Shown here piece after piece: positions 1 through 7,817 of a stretch of DNA of 11,910 bases. A program made the translations under genes and the position numbers. The notes under the pieces were generated by a model, which searched no databases, had not been told where the DNA came from, and saw only the letters and a program-made list of their open reading frames with translations. Position 1 is the stretch's first letter, and each line of letters begins with the position of its first letter. The stretch is from an uncultured Flavobacteriales bacterium (GTDB lineage Bacteria; Bacteroidota; Bacteroidia; Flavobacteriales; Crocinitomicaceae), in the NCBI GenBank assembly GCA_946886545.1, contig CAMPIU010000049.1:1-11910 (forward strand). Direction: 5' to 3'.

Positions 1-1
1 C

Positions 2-52
2 TTAACTACTGAGTATTCAAGTATTGTTTTTCAGGATGTAGCTGCTTTTTAA
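2..52 (+). CDS. possible 3' end of an upstream gene (partial)
   Basis: Sixteen codons are open from the left edge to a TAA at 50-52, reading LTTEYSSIVFQDVAAF. The other two plus frames and all three minus frames are broken by stops within the first 60 bases, so this is the only frame that could carry a gene into the window. The peptide looks like ordinary coding sequence, but it is too short to recognise a family and may be chance. If real, it lies about 90 bp before the next gene on the same strand. Confidence 0.3.
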   Translation, partial: LTTEYSSIVFQDVAAF

Positions 53-143
53 TTTTAAAACAATCCATTTGAATTTGTTAAGCTTTTCCTAAAATGGAAA
101 ATAAGCCCGGAACTTTCTGTTATTTTAGAGGCAAAATTGCAAT

Positions 144-1292
144 ATGACAACTACCGGCTTGGAAAAACAAACCTTCGTAAACAAACAACTTCCTTGGATC
201 ATCAAAGGATTGATGGCATTTATGTTCCTGCTTTCGGCAGTGGCAAAGTTGTATCCTTCGCCAAATCTGGCTTTACCGACATTTGAGGTGAAACAGTTGA
301 TTCCTATGGGATTCAGTGAAACAAGCGCAGCTTATTTTTCACGCATTTTAATTGGTTGTGAATTGGCCTTGGGAATTTTGTTGCTTCAAAAAAATTATTT
401 CAAAAGATTGGTGATCCCGATGTCATTTTTAATGTTGTTGGTCTTCAGTATTCATTTAAGCTACGAAATTGCATCTTCAGGAAACAGTGGGAATTGTGGT
501 TGTTTTGGTTCTTTATTGCCCATGACACCTGCTCAGGCTTTGATAAAAAACATTATTGGAATGGCACTGTTGGTGATTCTTTATTATAAAACTTCTAAAG
601 AAAACGATCGCCAGAATTTTTCCTTTCTTGCTGCAGTTACTTTTGCTTCCATTCTTGCAGTCTTCCTGGCAGGACCAATGCAGCGCAAATCGAATGATGA
701 ATTAGTGGAAGAAATGATGCAGGAAATGAATATGGATGACATGGAGGATAATACCCTGAAGGCAGAAGATTCTACCCGTTTAAAGATCGAATCTTCTGAA
801 ACTGCCCAAATTTCAGATCCCAAAGATCCGAAAATAACTAAGCAGAAGGTAGTAACGGCGGAGGAAAAACCAATTGCAGATGAACCGAAATCAAAGAGAT
901 CCGGGTTCGCATCCCAGTTTGGAGACATTGATAAAGGAAGAAAGATTCTGTGCTTTTTTGCTCCCGGTTGTGATCATTGTAAGGAAACCGCGAAAGCTTT
1001 AACAGAATTGGCCGCAAAAGATGCGAATTTTCCAGAGATTAAAATTGTGTTCATGGATGAAGAAACAGAATTGATTCCCGACTTTTTTGCTTTTGCAGGA
1101 AAAAAATATCAATTCAAAATCCTTGATGTTGCTTCATTTTGGACTGTTTTAGGTGGCACAAAGGATACACCGGGGGTTTTTTATCTTTGGAACGGGAACA
1201 GCATAAAAGAATACGATGGGATCAATGAACGCGCTTTCAAAAAGGATGAGTTCCGGAAGATTGTTCAAAAGAAATGGTCGGAATTAAAGTAA
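144..1292 (+). CDS. MauE/DoxX-like membrane protein fused to a thioredoxin-like domain
   Basis: This 382-residue protein has two parts. Residues about 17-177 form five hydrophobic segments (roughly 17-35, 64-83, 88-108, 129-148, 158-177); the first four match the MauE/DoxX-type four-helix membrane fold. Between helices 3 and 4 lies GNCGCFG with Cys118 and Cys120, a motif typical of MauE-like proteins. A charged linker (about 180-255) follows, then a thioredoxin-like domain (about 256-382) with the active site PGCDHC (Cys276, Cys279) and a probable cis-proline (Thr342-Pro343). With a cytoplasmic N-terminus, five helices place both the CGC loop and the thioredoxin domain in the periplasm, suggesting a thiol-disulfide relay that moves electrons between a membrane carrier and exported proteins. 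That role is inferred; MauE itself is known from methylamine dehydrogenase maturation. The ATG is preceded by a weak AGAGG 12 nt upstream and a -7-like TATTTTAG at 121-128. The substrate is unknown. Confidence 0.85.
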   Translation: MTTTGLEKQTFVNKQLPWIIKGLMAFMFLLSAVAKLYPSPNLALPTFEVKQLIPMGFSETSAAYFSRILIGCELALGILLLQKNYFKRLVIPMSFLMLLVFSIHLSYEIASSGNSGNCGCFGSLLPMTPAQALIKNIIGMALLVILYYKTSKENDRQNFSFLAAVTFASILAVFLAGPMQRKSNDELVEEMMQEMNMDDMEDNTLKAEDSTRLKIESSETAQISDPKDPKITKQKVVTAEEKPIADEPKSKRSGFASQFGDIDKGRKILCFFAPGCDHCKETAKALTELAAKDANFPEIKIVFMDEETELIPDFFAFAGKKYQFKILDVASFWTVLGGTKDTPGVFYLWNGNSIKEYDGINERAFKKDEFRKIVQKKWSELK

Positions 1293-1489
1293 GGACAACG
1301 ATTTAGATATTATAGACCCCAGGCTTTTTTAGAAGTGGAATGTGTTTCTATTTTCCACAGACTGATAGAAAAGCTCGCTTACTTGTCTCGTTTCAGAGGG
1401 CGGATGCATCATTGTGAAGAAAAACAGGAAGTGGTTTACATAATGTTTGTATCTCTGATTTGGTTATCTTCATGTCTCATTTTACTGAT

Positions 1490-2800
1490 ATGAAAAACCT
1501 TTTTACTATTCTTTTTTGTTTGTTAAATCTTTTTTCTGAAGCTCAAAAAAAGGATTTCAATGAGGATCAATTTTATTTGGAACTCGGAAGCCTTGCTCAA
1601 AAGAAAAATTTTTTCCGGGTAAGGCAGGAGCTCATTGAAAATAAATCAAGGATCGATCCTGAAGTTTATTACTATTACTGGAGTTTGGCAGAAAATGCAT
1701 TTTCCCATTTTTCGGAATCAAATGAAGCAATTGAGCACTTTCTAGAAGGAGCTGGTTCCATGAAGAATGATTCGGTTTTCAAAAAAATATTGATGGTGAA
1801 GCAATTGAACCTGGTCAATTTATTTGAGTACAAAGATGCCTATTTAACGAATCAATACATCCTGGAAAACTTCAAACATGTTTGTACGGAAGATGAAATC
1901 AATGACTTGACAAATACAGGAAGAATTTGGAAAGCATTGGAAAACTCAGGCAAACAACAGATCCATCATCCGTTTGATGTAAAAATTGAACTCACACGCG
2001 ATATGGCAAAACTGGCGAATGTGCCGGTTACGGTTTCGGGGAAAACAAAAAACTTCATATTTGATACAGGAGCCAATTTTTCGGTAATTCAGCGCTCTGT
2101 AGCACTTGAAATGAATTGTGAGATCATTCCGGTTCAATTTGACGTTTCAGCTATTACCGGTGCTAAAGTAAAAAGCGACTTAGCTGTGGTAAAAGAATTA
2201 TTTATCGGAGACCCGGAAGGGTCGGGTCAAGTTATTAAATGTGAAAACGTGGTTTTTCTTGTTTTTGATGACAAGGACCTGACATTTTCCGAAGTGAATT
2301 ACTCTATTCAAGGGATTATTGGCTTTCCTGTAATCCGAAATCTGGATGAGATTCATATCACGAAAGAGGATGAATTAATCATTCCGAAAACCCCAGAACT
2401 CTATTCGCAAAGCAATATGATCCTGAATGGTTTTGTTCCGGTTGTTCAGGTGATTCAGGGAAAAGATACCTTGCAATTCACTTTTGATACCGGAGCAGTT
2501 GGAACTTCTTTGAATGCGGCATATTATCAAAAATACAAAAAGCGTGTAGAGAAAAAAGGCAAAAAGCAAAAACTAAGATCGGGCGGTGCCGGAGGGATGG
2601 TAGAATATGAGGGGTATTTACTACCCGAGTTGACGCTTACTGTTGGAAAATCGAAAGCTACTTTACACAATATTCCACTCGAAAAGGATCCGCTAGGCGA
2701 AGCATCTGCTCATTTTGATGGAAACCTGGGGCAGGACTTCATCAAGAAATTCGATGAAATGATCATCAGTTTCAAATATTCAGCAATACTATTCAAGTGA
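1490..2800 (+). CDS. exported protein with two retropepsin-like aspartic protease domains
   Basis: The reading frame is open from a TTG at 1460 and has ATGs at 1472 and 1490. I choose 1490 because it starts directly with a type I signal peptide (MKNLFTILFCLLNLFSEAQ, residues 1-19), giving 436 residues. Residues about 20-160 are helical and repeat-like, of unknown role. Two similar domains follow. The first has FDTGAN with Asp192 and a later GIIGFPVI (275-282); the second has FDTGAV with Asp333 and a later GNLGQDFI (411-418). D-T-G plus a hydrophobic-hydrophobic-Gly element about 80 residues later is the hallmark of clan AA aspartic proteases. Retropepsins are normally homodimers with one DTG per chain; here one chain could supply both aspartates. 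The product is expected in the periplasm or outside the cell. A -7-like TATCTCTG lies at 1450-1457. Protease activity is inferred; no substrate is evident. Confidence 0.8.
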   Translation: MKNLFTILFCLLNLFSEAQKKDFNEDQFYLELGSLAQKKNFFRVRQELIENKSRIDPEVYYYYWSLAENAFSHFSESNEAIEHFLEGAGSMKNDSVFKKILMVKQLNLVNLFEYKDAYLTNQYILENFKHVCTEDEINDLTNTGRIWKALENSGKQQIHHPFDVKIELTRDMAKLANVPVTVSGKTKNFIFDTGANFSVIQRSVALEMNCEIIPVQFDVSAITGAKVKSDLAVVKELFIGDPEGSGQVIKCENVVFLVFDDKDLTFSEVNYSIQGIIGFPVIRNLDEIHITKEDELIIPKTPELYSQSNMILNGFVPVVQVIQGKDTLQFTFDTGAVGTSLNAAYYQKYKKRVEKKGKKQKLRSGGAGGMVEYEGYLLPELTLTVGKSKATLHNIPLEKDPLGEASAHFDGNLGQDFIKKFDEMIISFKYSAILFK

Positions 2801-2851
2801 AAAAGGTTCAAAAAGTTGTAAGGTTCCATTGTTAAACTTTTTGGAACTTTT
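2801..2851. terminator. stem-loop between convergent genes, likely bidirectional terminator
   Basis: The left arm at 2801-2817 (AAAAGGTTCAAAAAGTT) pairs with the right arm at 2835-2851 through about 16 pairs, with one bulged G and a G-T wobble. It begins right after the stop of the plus-strand protease gene and ends 6 bp before the stop of the minus-strand hydrolase gene. Both arms end in A/T runs, so either transcript would end in a U-rich tract. The right arm is a short tandem repeat (AACTTTTTGG then AACTTTTG), which allows an alternative pairing. Confidence 0.6.
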
Positions 2852-2857
2852 GAACTG

Positions 2858-3646
2858 TTAGTTGCCCCCGACACCTTTTGTCGCAGTCTTGTTTTCAGTA
2901 TTCTGAACCTTATCCGTACTTTCAGTGTTTTCAGGAACCGGAATAGTCATGACAACTTCATCTGCTGCGGTTCGGACTTGTGCAAATAACCAATTATACA
3001 TTTCATCACCGCGAAAGATCCGTTCCAAAGCACCGTGATTTGCTCCGGCAATTTCCGTATAAATTAGATTTTTCCCGTTGTTACAATTTTTAATTGCTGT
3101 TACCATTTCTCTTGAATAACGCACCGGAACAGCTTCGTCCCTGTTTCCATGTTGGATCCACATGGGGATGCTAGCCAAATTACAGGCGTCTTTCGGGTTT
3201 CCGCCACCACAGAGTGCAACTCCGGCAGTAATTTTGTCTGCATATTTTCCAACAAAATGCATCGTTCCGTATCCGCCAAGACTCATTCCACAAACATACA
3301 CCCGGTTGGTATCTGTTTTATAAAGTTTCTGAACGTACTCCAAAACTTCCAAAACTTTATCCGGATTCCAGGATCCTGATGCTACCTGAGGAGCAATTAC
3401 AATAGCAGGCACTTTTCGACCTTTTTCAATTTCATGAATTACGCCATATTTTTTTACCCGATTCAAATCTGTTCCACTCAAACTTTTTCCATGAAGGAAA
3501 ATCAGAATAGGAGGGTCGTTATTCAAAATACTTGAATCCGGAAGATTTAGCCAAAAGTTGTAAAAAGTTTTGCCTTTTACCGCACTTAATTGTGAAAAGG
3601 AATTCAGACCAACCAACAAACAAATAACAATAAGTATATTTTTCAT
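2858..3646 (-). CDS. secreted alpha/beta hydrolase (esterase/predicted peptidase type)
   Basis: This 262-residue protein starts with a signal peptide (residues 1-19, ending NSFSQ) and then carries an alpha/beta hydrolase fold. FLHG (50-53) is the oxyanion-hole strand motif, GMSLGGYG (120-127) is the nucleophile elbow with Ser122, and HGNRDEAVP supplies Asp170. GANHGALER supplies His204, completing a Ser-Asp-His triad. Conserved HGNRDxxVP and NHG patterns resemble the feruloyl-esterase, polyhydroxybutyrate-depolymerase-like and 'predicted peptidase' groups, so an ester or peptide substrate outside the cytoplasm is likely but cannot be named. The last 30 or so residues are a Thr/Asn/Glu-rich, low-complexity tail without the features of a type IX secretion domain. 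The gene has its own likely transcription unit: the upstream gene on this strand ends at a strong terminator, and a -7-like TATCTTAG lies at 3665-3672 on the minus strand. Confidence 0.85.
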   Translation of the reverse strand: MKNILIVICLLVGLNSFSQLSAVKGKTFYNFWLNLPDSSILNNDPPILIFLHGKSLSGTDLNRVKKYGVIHEIEKGRKVPAIVIAPQVASGSWNPDKVLEVLEYVQKLYKTDTNRVYVCGMSLGGYGTMHFVGKYADKITAGVALCGGGNPKDACNLASIPMWIQHGNRDEAVPVRYSREMVTAIKNCNNGKNLIYTEIAGANHGALERIFRGDEMYNWLFAQVRTAADEVVMTIPVPENTESTDKVQNTENKTATKGVGGN

Positions 3647-3754
3647 ATATTTTTCTTCGGGTGGCTAAGATACGGATTAAATAATAAATGGGATTTTTAA
3701 ATATTGGTTACGAGTTAGAGATGGGATTGCCTGAAATAGATAACACGCGGTTCG

Positions 3755-3794
3755 CCATTTGGCAAACTAGCGAATTGGCAAATTTGCCAAATGG
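3755..3794. repeat. nested perfect inverted repeats in an intergenic region
   Basis: CCATTTGGCAAA at 3755-3766 is matched by its exact reverse complement TTTGCCAAATGG at 3783-3794. Inside this pair, TTGGCAAATTTGCCAA at 3775-3790 is a perfect 16-bp palindrome. The word TGGCAAA or its complement therefore occurs three times in 40 bp, at a spacing close to 8-17 nt. The block lies 109 bp upstream of the hydrolase start and 16 bp from the terminator of the TPR gene, outside both genes. It could be a regulator-binding site for the hydrolase gene or a copy of a genome-wide intergenic repeat. Confidence 0.75.
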
Positions 3795-3809
3795 ATTCTG
3801 TGAGGAAGC

Positions 3810-3844
3810 AAAAAAGGCTCCTGTCTGTTTTGACAAGAGCCTTT
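3810..3844 (-). terminator. intrinsic terminator of the TPR (and gyrA) transcript
   Basis: On the minus strand a 13-bp stem (AAAGGCTCTTGTC with GACAGGAGCCTTT, one G-U wobble) closes a 6-nt AAAACA loop and is followed by a run of six T. It lies 22 bp past the stop codon of the TPR gene. This is a complete rho-independent terminator and is the only strong one downstream of gyrA on this strand. Confidence 0.9.
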
Positions 3845-3865
3845 AAAGGTTTTTAAAACAATGAC

Positions 3866-4975
3866 TTATTGCCTTGCAGCATCAAGCAATTGTTTGTATT
3901 TTGCTTCTTTTTCGGTGTTTTTAAGTGCTCGTGCAATTTTCACCAAACTGTTCAAAACCACCACGTCTTTTGGAGAAAGAGCTATGTATTTTTCCAGTGG
4001 TTCCAGCGCTAAAGAGTAATACTCTAAACTTTTTGCAAGTAACTCATCCGATTCTTTTTTCGCATTCGGAGGAAGGTCGCCTGCTTTCAGACGTAAATCA
4101 GATCCTTTTCCGGAGAAATAAACTCCCAGGTTGTAATGTGCGTCAGCATATCCCGGATCAATTTCTACTGCTTTATTCAGATTATCTAAAACCGTTTGAT
4201 CGTCTTTCATTTCCATTGCAATCGTTCCCAAAGCAAAATATAAATGCTTGTCTTTCGGAGATTTGGCAATAGCTTGTTTCAGGAACTCAACAGCTTTGTC
4301 GTTTTGTCCTGCTTTGATATAAGCCATTGCTGTCGAACGGTAAATGATTTCAGGCTTATAATTTGCATCAGCAGCTTTTTTGTAATACTCAGCAGCCTGA
4401 ACCCAATTCGTATCATTTTCTGCAGCAATACCAGCATAATGCCAAGCCATTGTATCCATTTGATTCAGTATATTGGTATAGTCATTTACAGTAGCGAATG
4501 ACAACATAGCCTCTTTATACTTTTTAGCATCAAATGCAGTTGAACCTGTTGTGTAAAGTACTTTCTTAATTGTATTTACGCTGTTTTCGATATCGGAATC
4601 ATACTTGTTGGAAAGGTCATAAGCCTCTTTGTAGGCTTTAATAGAACTTTCCTTTGCATTTTCCGGAACATTTTTATTGAATTCAGCATCTCCAAGCATT
4701 TTCAGGAAAAGCATTGAAGTGTAGATCTCTCCTTTGTAAAACAAGGTTTTCGGACTTTTTTCCGTTTCAGGATTTGCAGCAGCAATATCAATGGACTCCT
4801 TTGCTTTCAGTAACTGCTTCTTCATTTCAGCAGCATCTCCCGACATTTGAGCTTTCTCATAATTCTGGAATGCCAGAACAGCATCTGTTTCAATCTTTTT
4901 TTGAGCAAAAGAAAGAGAAGAAATCAAGACGATTCCAGCTAGTAATGCTCCTTTAGTAATGTTCAAATAGTTCAT
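3866..4975 (-). CDS. exported tetratricopeptide-repeat protein
   Basis: The 369-residue product has a signal peptide (residues 1-25, ending SLSFAQ, cut before KK) with no lipobox, so it is probably periplasmic. The mature part is almost wholly helical. Recognisable TPR units run from about 142 to 365; the clearest are 177-206 (WHYAGIAAE...AAEYYKKA), 211-240 (YRSTAMAYIKAGQNDKAVEFLKQA), 245-274 (LYFALGTIAM...NLNKAVEIDP) and 278-330, the last interrupted by a lysine- and proline-containing insert (about 290-312). TPR arrays bind partner proteins; none can be named here. It lies 82 bp behind gyrA on the same strand with no convincing terminator between, so co-transcription with gyrA is likely, ending at the hairpin at 3810-3844. 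From memory, a TPR gene next to gyrA is recurrent in Bacteroidota, which suggests a housekeeping role, but its function is unknown to me. Confidence 0.85.
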   Translation of the reverse strand: MNYLNITKGALLAGIVLISSLSFAQKKIETDAVLAFQNYEKAQMSGDAAEMKKQLLKAKESIDIAAANPETEKSPKTLFYKGEIYTSMLFLKMLGDAEFNKNVPENAKESSIKAYKEAYDLSNKYDSDIENSVNTIKKVLYTTGSTAFDAKKYKEAMLSFATVNDYTNILNQMDTMAWHYAGIAAENDTNWVQAAEYYKKAADANYKPEIIYRSTAMAYIKAGQNDKAVEFLKQAIAKSPKDKHLYFALGTIAMEMKDDQTVLDNLNKAVEIDPGYADAHYNLGVYFSGKGSDLRLKAGDLPPNAKKESDELLAKSLEYYSLALEPLEKYIALSPKDVVVLNSLVKIARALKNTEKEAKYKQLLDAARQ

Positions 4976-5057
4976 AATTTATTATTTGCTGTGATTTAAT
5001 TTCCAACTTTTATGCCAATTGTGACACTAAGATGCAAATAAAATGCATTTTCAATAT

Positions 5058-7625
5058 TTATTCCTCAGAATTTGTTTCGTTTGTTTCGTCAGCAGATTCT
5101 TCTGTTGTGTCGTCTATCGGTTTTTCAATGATTGTTCCGTCTTCATCGAATTCCGCTTCATCTTCATCCGAACGAGGAACTCGTGCCACAGCGGCAATTG
5201 CGGCTGAACCTTTCAGGTTGATCAATCGAACTCCCTGTGCTGCTCTACCCATTACACGGATGCCGTCAATGTGCATTCGAATAGTTACACCTGCTTTGGT
5301 AATAATCATTAAATCGTCTTCATCAGCAACTGTTTTGATCGCCAATAGAGGACCTGTCTTATCTGTAATGTTAATGGTTTTAACACCTTTTCCACCACGG
5401 TTCGTAATACGGTAAACAGGCTCTCCGTCTTCAGGATCATTTAAGAATGAGCGTTTTCCATAACCTTTTTCGGAAACAACCATGATTGTTTCAGCGTTAT
5501 CTTTTACGCAAATCATTCCAACTACTTCATCCGAATCATTTTGCAAAGTCACGGCGCGAACACCGGAAGCATTTCTTCCCATCGGGCGTACTTTCTCTTC
5601 GTTGAAGCGAATTGCACGTCCTGCTTTTGTTGCCAAAACCATTTCGTTCGTTCCGTCAGTTAATCTTGCTTCAAGTAATTCGTCGTTTTCACGAATGGTA
5701 ATCGCATTGATACCATTTGCTCTCGGACGGGAATATGCCTCCAGGGAAGTTTTCTTGATGATACCTTGTTTCGTACACATGACGATGAAATTGTTCTCAA
5801 CGTATTCTTTATCTGTCAAATCTTTGACTTTTACATACGCTTTGATCTTATCATCCTGCTCAATATTCAACAAGTTTTGGATTGCTCTACCTTTTGCAGT
5901 TTTGTTTCCTTCCGGAACTTCAAATACACGCATCCAGAAACAACGTCCTTTCTCCGTGAAGATCAATAAGTAATTGTGATTCGTTGCGACGAACAAATGT
6001 TCAAGGAAATCTTTGTCACGTGTTGTAGAACCTTTCGATCCCATTCCGCCACGGCTTTGAACTTTGAATTCATCTAAATTTGTACGTTTAATATATCCCG
6101 CATGCGAAATCGTAATCACCACTTCTTCATCCGGGATCAAATCCTCAATCTTCATTTCCGAAGCAGAGTACTCGATTCTTGAACGACGTGCATCACCATA
6201 TTTAGTGCGAACATCAATTAATTCGTCCTTAATGATTTGCATTCTGCGTTCTTCACGAGCCAAAATATCTTTCAAATCAGTAATGAAAGCCATCAAATCG
6301 GCATATTCAGAACGTAATTTATCTTGCTCCAGTCCGGTTAACTGACGCAAACGCATTTCTACGATTGCACGAGACTGAATGTCTGACAATGAAAAGCGCT
6401 CCATCAAGCGTTCACGTGCTTCTTCCGGACTTTTGGATGAACGGATAATTGCAATTACTTCGTCAATGTTATCAGAAGCAATAATTAACCCTTCTAAAAT
6501 ATGTGCGCGTTCTTCAGCTTTGCGTAATTCATATTTTGTTCTGCGAACGATCACTTCATGTCTGAATTTCACAAATTCAGTAATCATTTCTCTTAAGTTC
6601 AGCAAACGTGGTCTTCCATCAACCAAACAAATATTGTTGATAGAGAATGAACCTTGTAGCGCAGTATATTTGTATAGTTTGTTTAAAACTACATTTGGAA
6701 TGGCATCACGCTTCAATTCGAAAACGATACGCATACCATTTCTGTCAGATTCGTCACGAATGTCAGAAATTCCTTCGATCTTTTTGTCATTTACCAATTC
6801 AGCAGCTTTCTTGATCATTTCTGCTTTATTTACCTGGTAAGGAATCTCGGTAACAATGATTTGCTCTCTTCCTCCTGACTCTTCAATTTCGGCCTTTCCG
6901 CGGATAACCACACGTCCACGACCTGTTAGTAAAGCTTCGCGGGCACCGTCAACACCGTAAATAATACCTCCTGTGGGAAAATCCGGAGCTTTTACATGAT
7001 GTAATAATTCATCGTCCTCCAGGTCATTATTATCTACGTATGCAATGATTGCGTCAACAACTTCACCTAAATTGTGAGGAGCCATATTTGTAGCCATACC
7101 TACAGCAATACCGCTTGCTCCGTTCACTAATAGATTCGGAATTTTCGATGGTAGAACCGTAGGTTCTTCCAAAGAGTCATCAAAGTTTGGAGCGAAATCA
7201 ACTGTTTCTTTATCCAAATCATCCAGCATCTCTTCTGCGATCTTTCGCAAACGCGCCTCGGTATAACGCATTGCTGCAGGGCTGTCACCATCGACTGAAC
7301 CGAAGTTACCTTGTCCGTCAACCAAAGGATAGCGCAAAGACCAGGACTGTGCCATACGAACCATGGTGTCATAAACGGAACTATCACCGTGCGGGTGATA
7401 TTTACCGAGTACCTCACCAACAATACGAGCTGACTTTTTGTGTGGTCGGTTGGAATAAACTCCCAAATCCTGCATACCATATAATACACGGCGGTGTACA
7501 GGTTTAAATCCGTCACGCACATCAGGAAGTGCACGAGATACGATCACTGACATCGAATAATCGATGTACGCCGATTTCATTTCATCTTCGATGTTAATCT
7601 GGATTATCTTTTCTCCATCTGCCAT
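5058..7625 (-). CDS. gyrA: DNA gyrase subunit A
   Basis: GyrA cuts and rejoins DNA in the A2B2 gyrase complex that introduces negative supercoils. The 855-residue product is full length. The N-terminal breakage-reunion domain (about 1-490) has the catalytic tyrosine in AAMRYTEAR (Tyr121, equivalent to E. coli Tyr122). The quinolone region [11 protein letters not shown] keeps Ser82 and Asp86, the equivalents of E. coli Ser83 and Asp87, so no classical resistance change is present there. The C-terminal beta-pinwheel (about 500-815) shows six blade repeats, as expected for GyrA rather than a shorter ParC. The GyrA box of blade 1 is degenerate, QSRGGMG (523-529), while NRGGKG recurs at 742-747. 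An acidic tail (820-855) ends the protein. The gene is divergent from clpC, and the downstream TPR gene probably shares its transcript. Confidence 0.98.
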   Translation of the reverse strand: MADGEKIIQINIEDEMKSAYIDYSMSVIVSRALPDVRDGFKPVHRRVLYGMQDLGVYSNRPHKKSARIVGEVLGKYHPHGDSSVYDTMVRMAQSWSLRYPLVDGQGNFGSVDGDSPAAMRYTEARLRKIAEEMLDDLDKETVDFAPNFDDSLEEPTVLPSKIPNLLVNGASGIAVGMATNMAPHNLGEVVDAIIAYVDNNDLEDDELLHHVKAPDFPTGGIIYGVDGAREALLTGRGRVVIRGKAEIEESGGREQIIVTEIPYQVNKAEMIKKAAELVNDKKIEGISDIRDESDRNGMRIVFELKRDAIPNVVLNKLYKYTALQGSFSINNICLVDGRPRLLNLREMITEFVKFRHEVIVRRTKYELRKAEERAHILEGLIIASDNIDEVIAIIRSSKSPEEARERLMERFSLSDIQSRAIVEMRLRQLTGLEQDKLRSEYADLMAFITDLKDILAREERRMQIIKDELIDVRTKYGDARRSRIEYSASEMKIEDLIPDEEVVITISHAGYIKRTNLDEFKVQSRGGMGSKGSTTRDKDFLEHLFVATNHNYLLIFTEKGRCFWMRVFEVPEGNKTAKGRAIQNLLNIEQDDKIKAYVKVKDLTDKEYVENNFIVMCTKQGIIKKTSLEAYSRPRANGINAITIRENDELLEARLTDGTNEMVLATKAGRAIRFNEEKVRPMGRNASGVRAVTLQNDSDEVVGMICVKDNAETIMVVSEKGYGKRSFLNDPEDGEPVYRITNRGGKGVKTINITDKTGPLLAIKTVADEDDLMIITKAGVTIRMHIDGIRVMGRAAQGVRLINLKGSAAIAAVARVPRSDEDEAEFDEDGTIIEKPIDDTTEESADETNETNSEE

Positions 7626-7646
7626 CTTGTCATAGTTTTAAATTAT

Positions 7647-7663
7647 GCACGAAATTTGCGTGC
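7647..7663. repeat. short inverted repeat in the gyrA leader
   Basis: GCACG at 7647-7651 and CGTGC at 7659-7663 flank AAATTTG. The dyad lies 21 bp upstream of the gyrA start codon and, if the proposed -7 box at 7677-7684 is right, at or just after the transcription start. It could be an operator or a small mRNA hairpin; the stem is only 5 bp. Confidence 0.35.
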
Positions 7664-7676
7664 TAAAAGCAAGTTT

Positions 7677-7703
7677 CGAAATTAGTTTTTTTATGGCTAC
7701 AAA
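7677..7703 (-). promoter_or_regulatory. candidate gyrA promoter
   Basis: Read on the minus strand, TTTG (7700-7703) is followed after 16 nt by TAATTTCG (7677-7684), which matches the Bacteroidota -7 box TAnnTTTG at all but one position. The spacing is at or just under the short end of what is usual (about 17-23 nt), so the call is weak. It would give gyrA a leader of roughly 45 nt. Confidence 0.3.
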
Positions 7704-7764
7704 AAAGAGGTGTAAAAGGATTTTTACTAACAAAAAGCGGTGAAAAAATGCTAATTCGATGTAC

Positions 7765-7794
7765 TTATTAACATTTAATGTGTTTGTATATTTG
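7765..7794 (+). promoter_or_regulatory. clpC promoter
   Basis: TATATTTG at 7787-7794 is a perfect match to the Bacteroidota -7 box TAnnTTTG. TTA at 7765-7767, 19 nt upstream, is a one-base variant of the -33 TTG. Transcription would start near 7800, leaving a leader of about 35 nt before the clpC ATG. No CIRCE-like (HrcA) or CtsR-like operator is visible in the region. Confidence 0.6.
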
Positions 7795-7817
7795 TATGGT
7801 GCAGTTGTTGTACCTGA

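Noticed and set aside
1335..1371. Inverted repeats GTGGAA/TTCCAC and TTTCTAT/ATAGAAA after the MauE-thioredoxin gene as a terminator
   Set aside because: The stems are 6-7 bp, AT-rich, mutually overlapping, have 12-13-nt loops and no U-run follows.
1460..1489. Upstream in-frame TTG (1460) and ATG (1472) as starts of the aspartic protease gene
   Set aside because: They would add 6-10 polar and mixed residues in front of a well-formed signal peptide that begins at the ATG at 1490.
1490..1550. Cysteine in the signal peptide of the protease (ILFC) as a lipoprotein site
   Set aside because: The residue before the cysteine is Phe, which does not fit a lipobox, and a type I cleavage site after Ala-Gln is better.
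2858..2950. C-terminal tail of the hydrolase as a type IX secretion signal
   Set aside because: It is a Thr/Asn/Glu-rich disordered tail without the conserved Gly, beta-strand pattern and terminal Lys/Arg residues of known type IX domains.
5040..5051. Palindrome AAAATGCATTTT as a gyrA terminator
   Set aside because: It is self-complementary with no loop, has only two G-C pairs, and a much better terminator exists after the next gene; it more likely is chance in AT-rich DNA.
5058..7625. Several antisense open frames of about 65-165 codons opposite gyrA, and similar ones opposite the TPR and clpC genes
   Set aside because: They lie wholly inside strongly supported genes and have no recognisable domain, start context or protein-like composition; they are shadows of codon usage.
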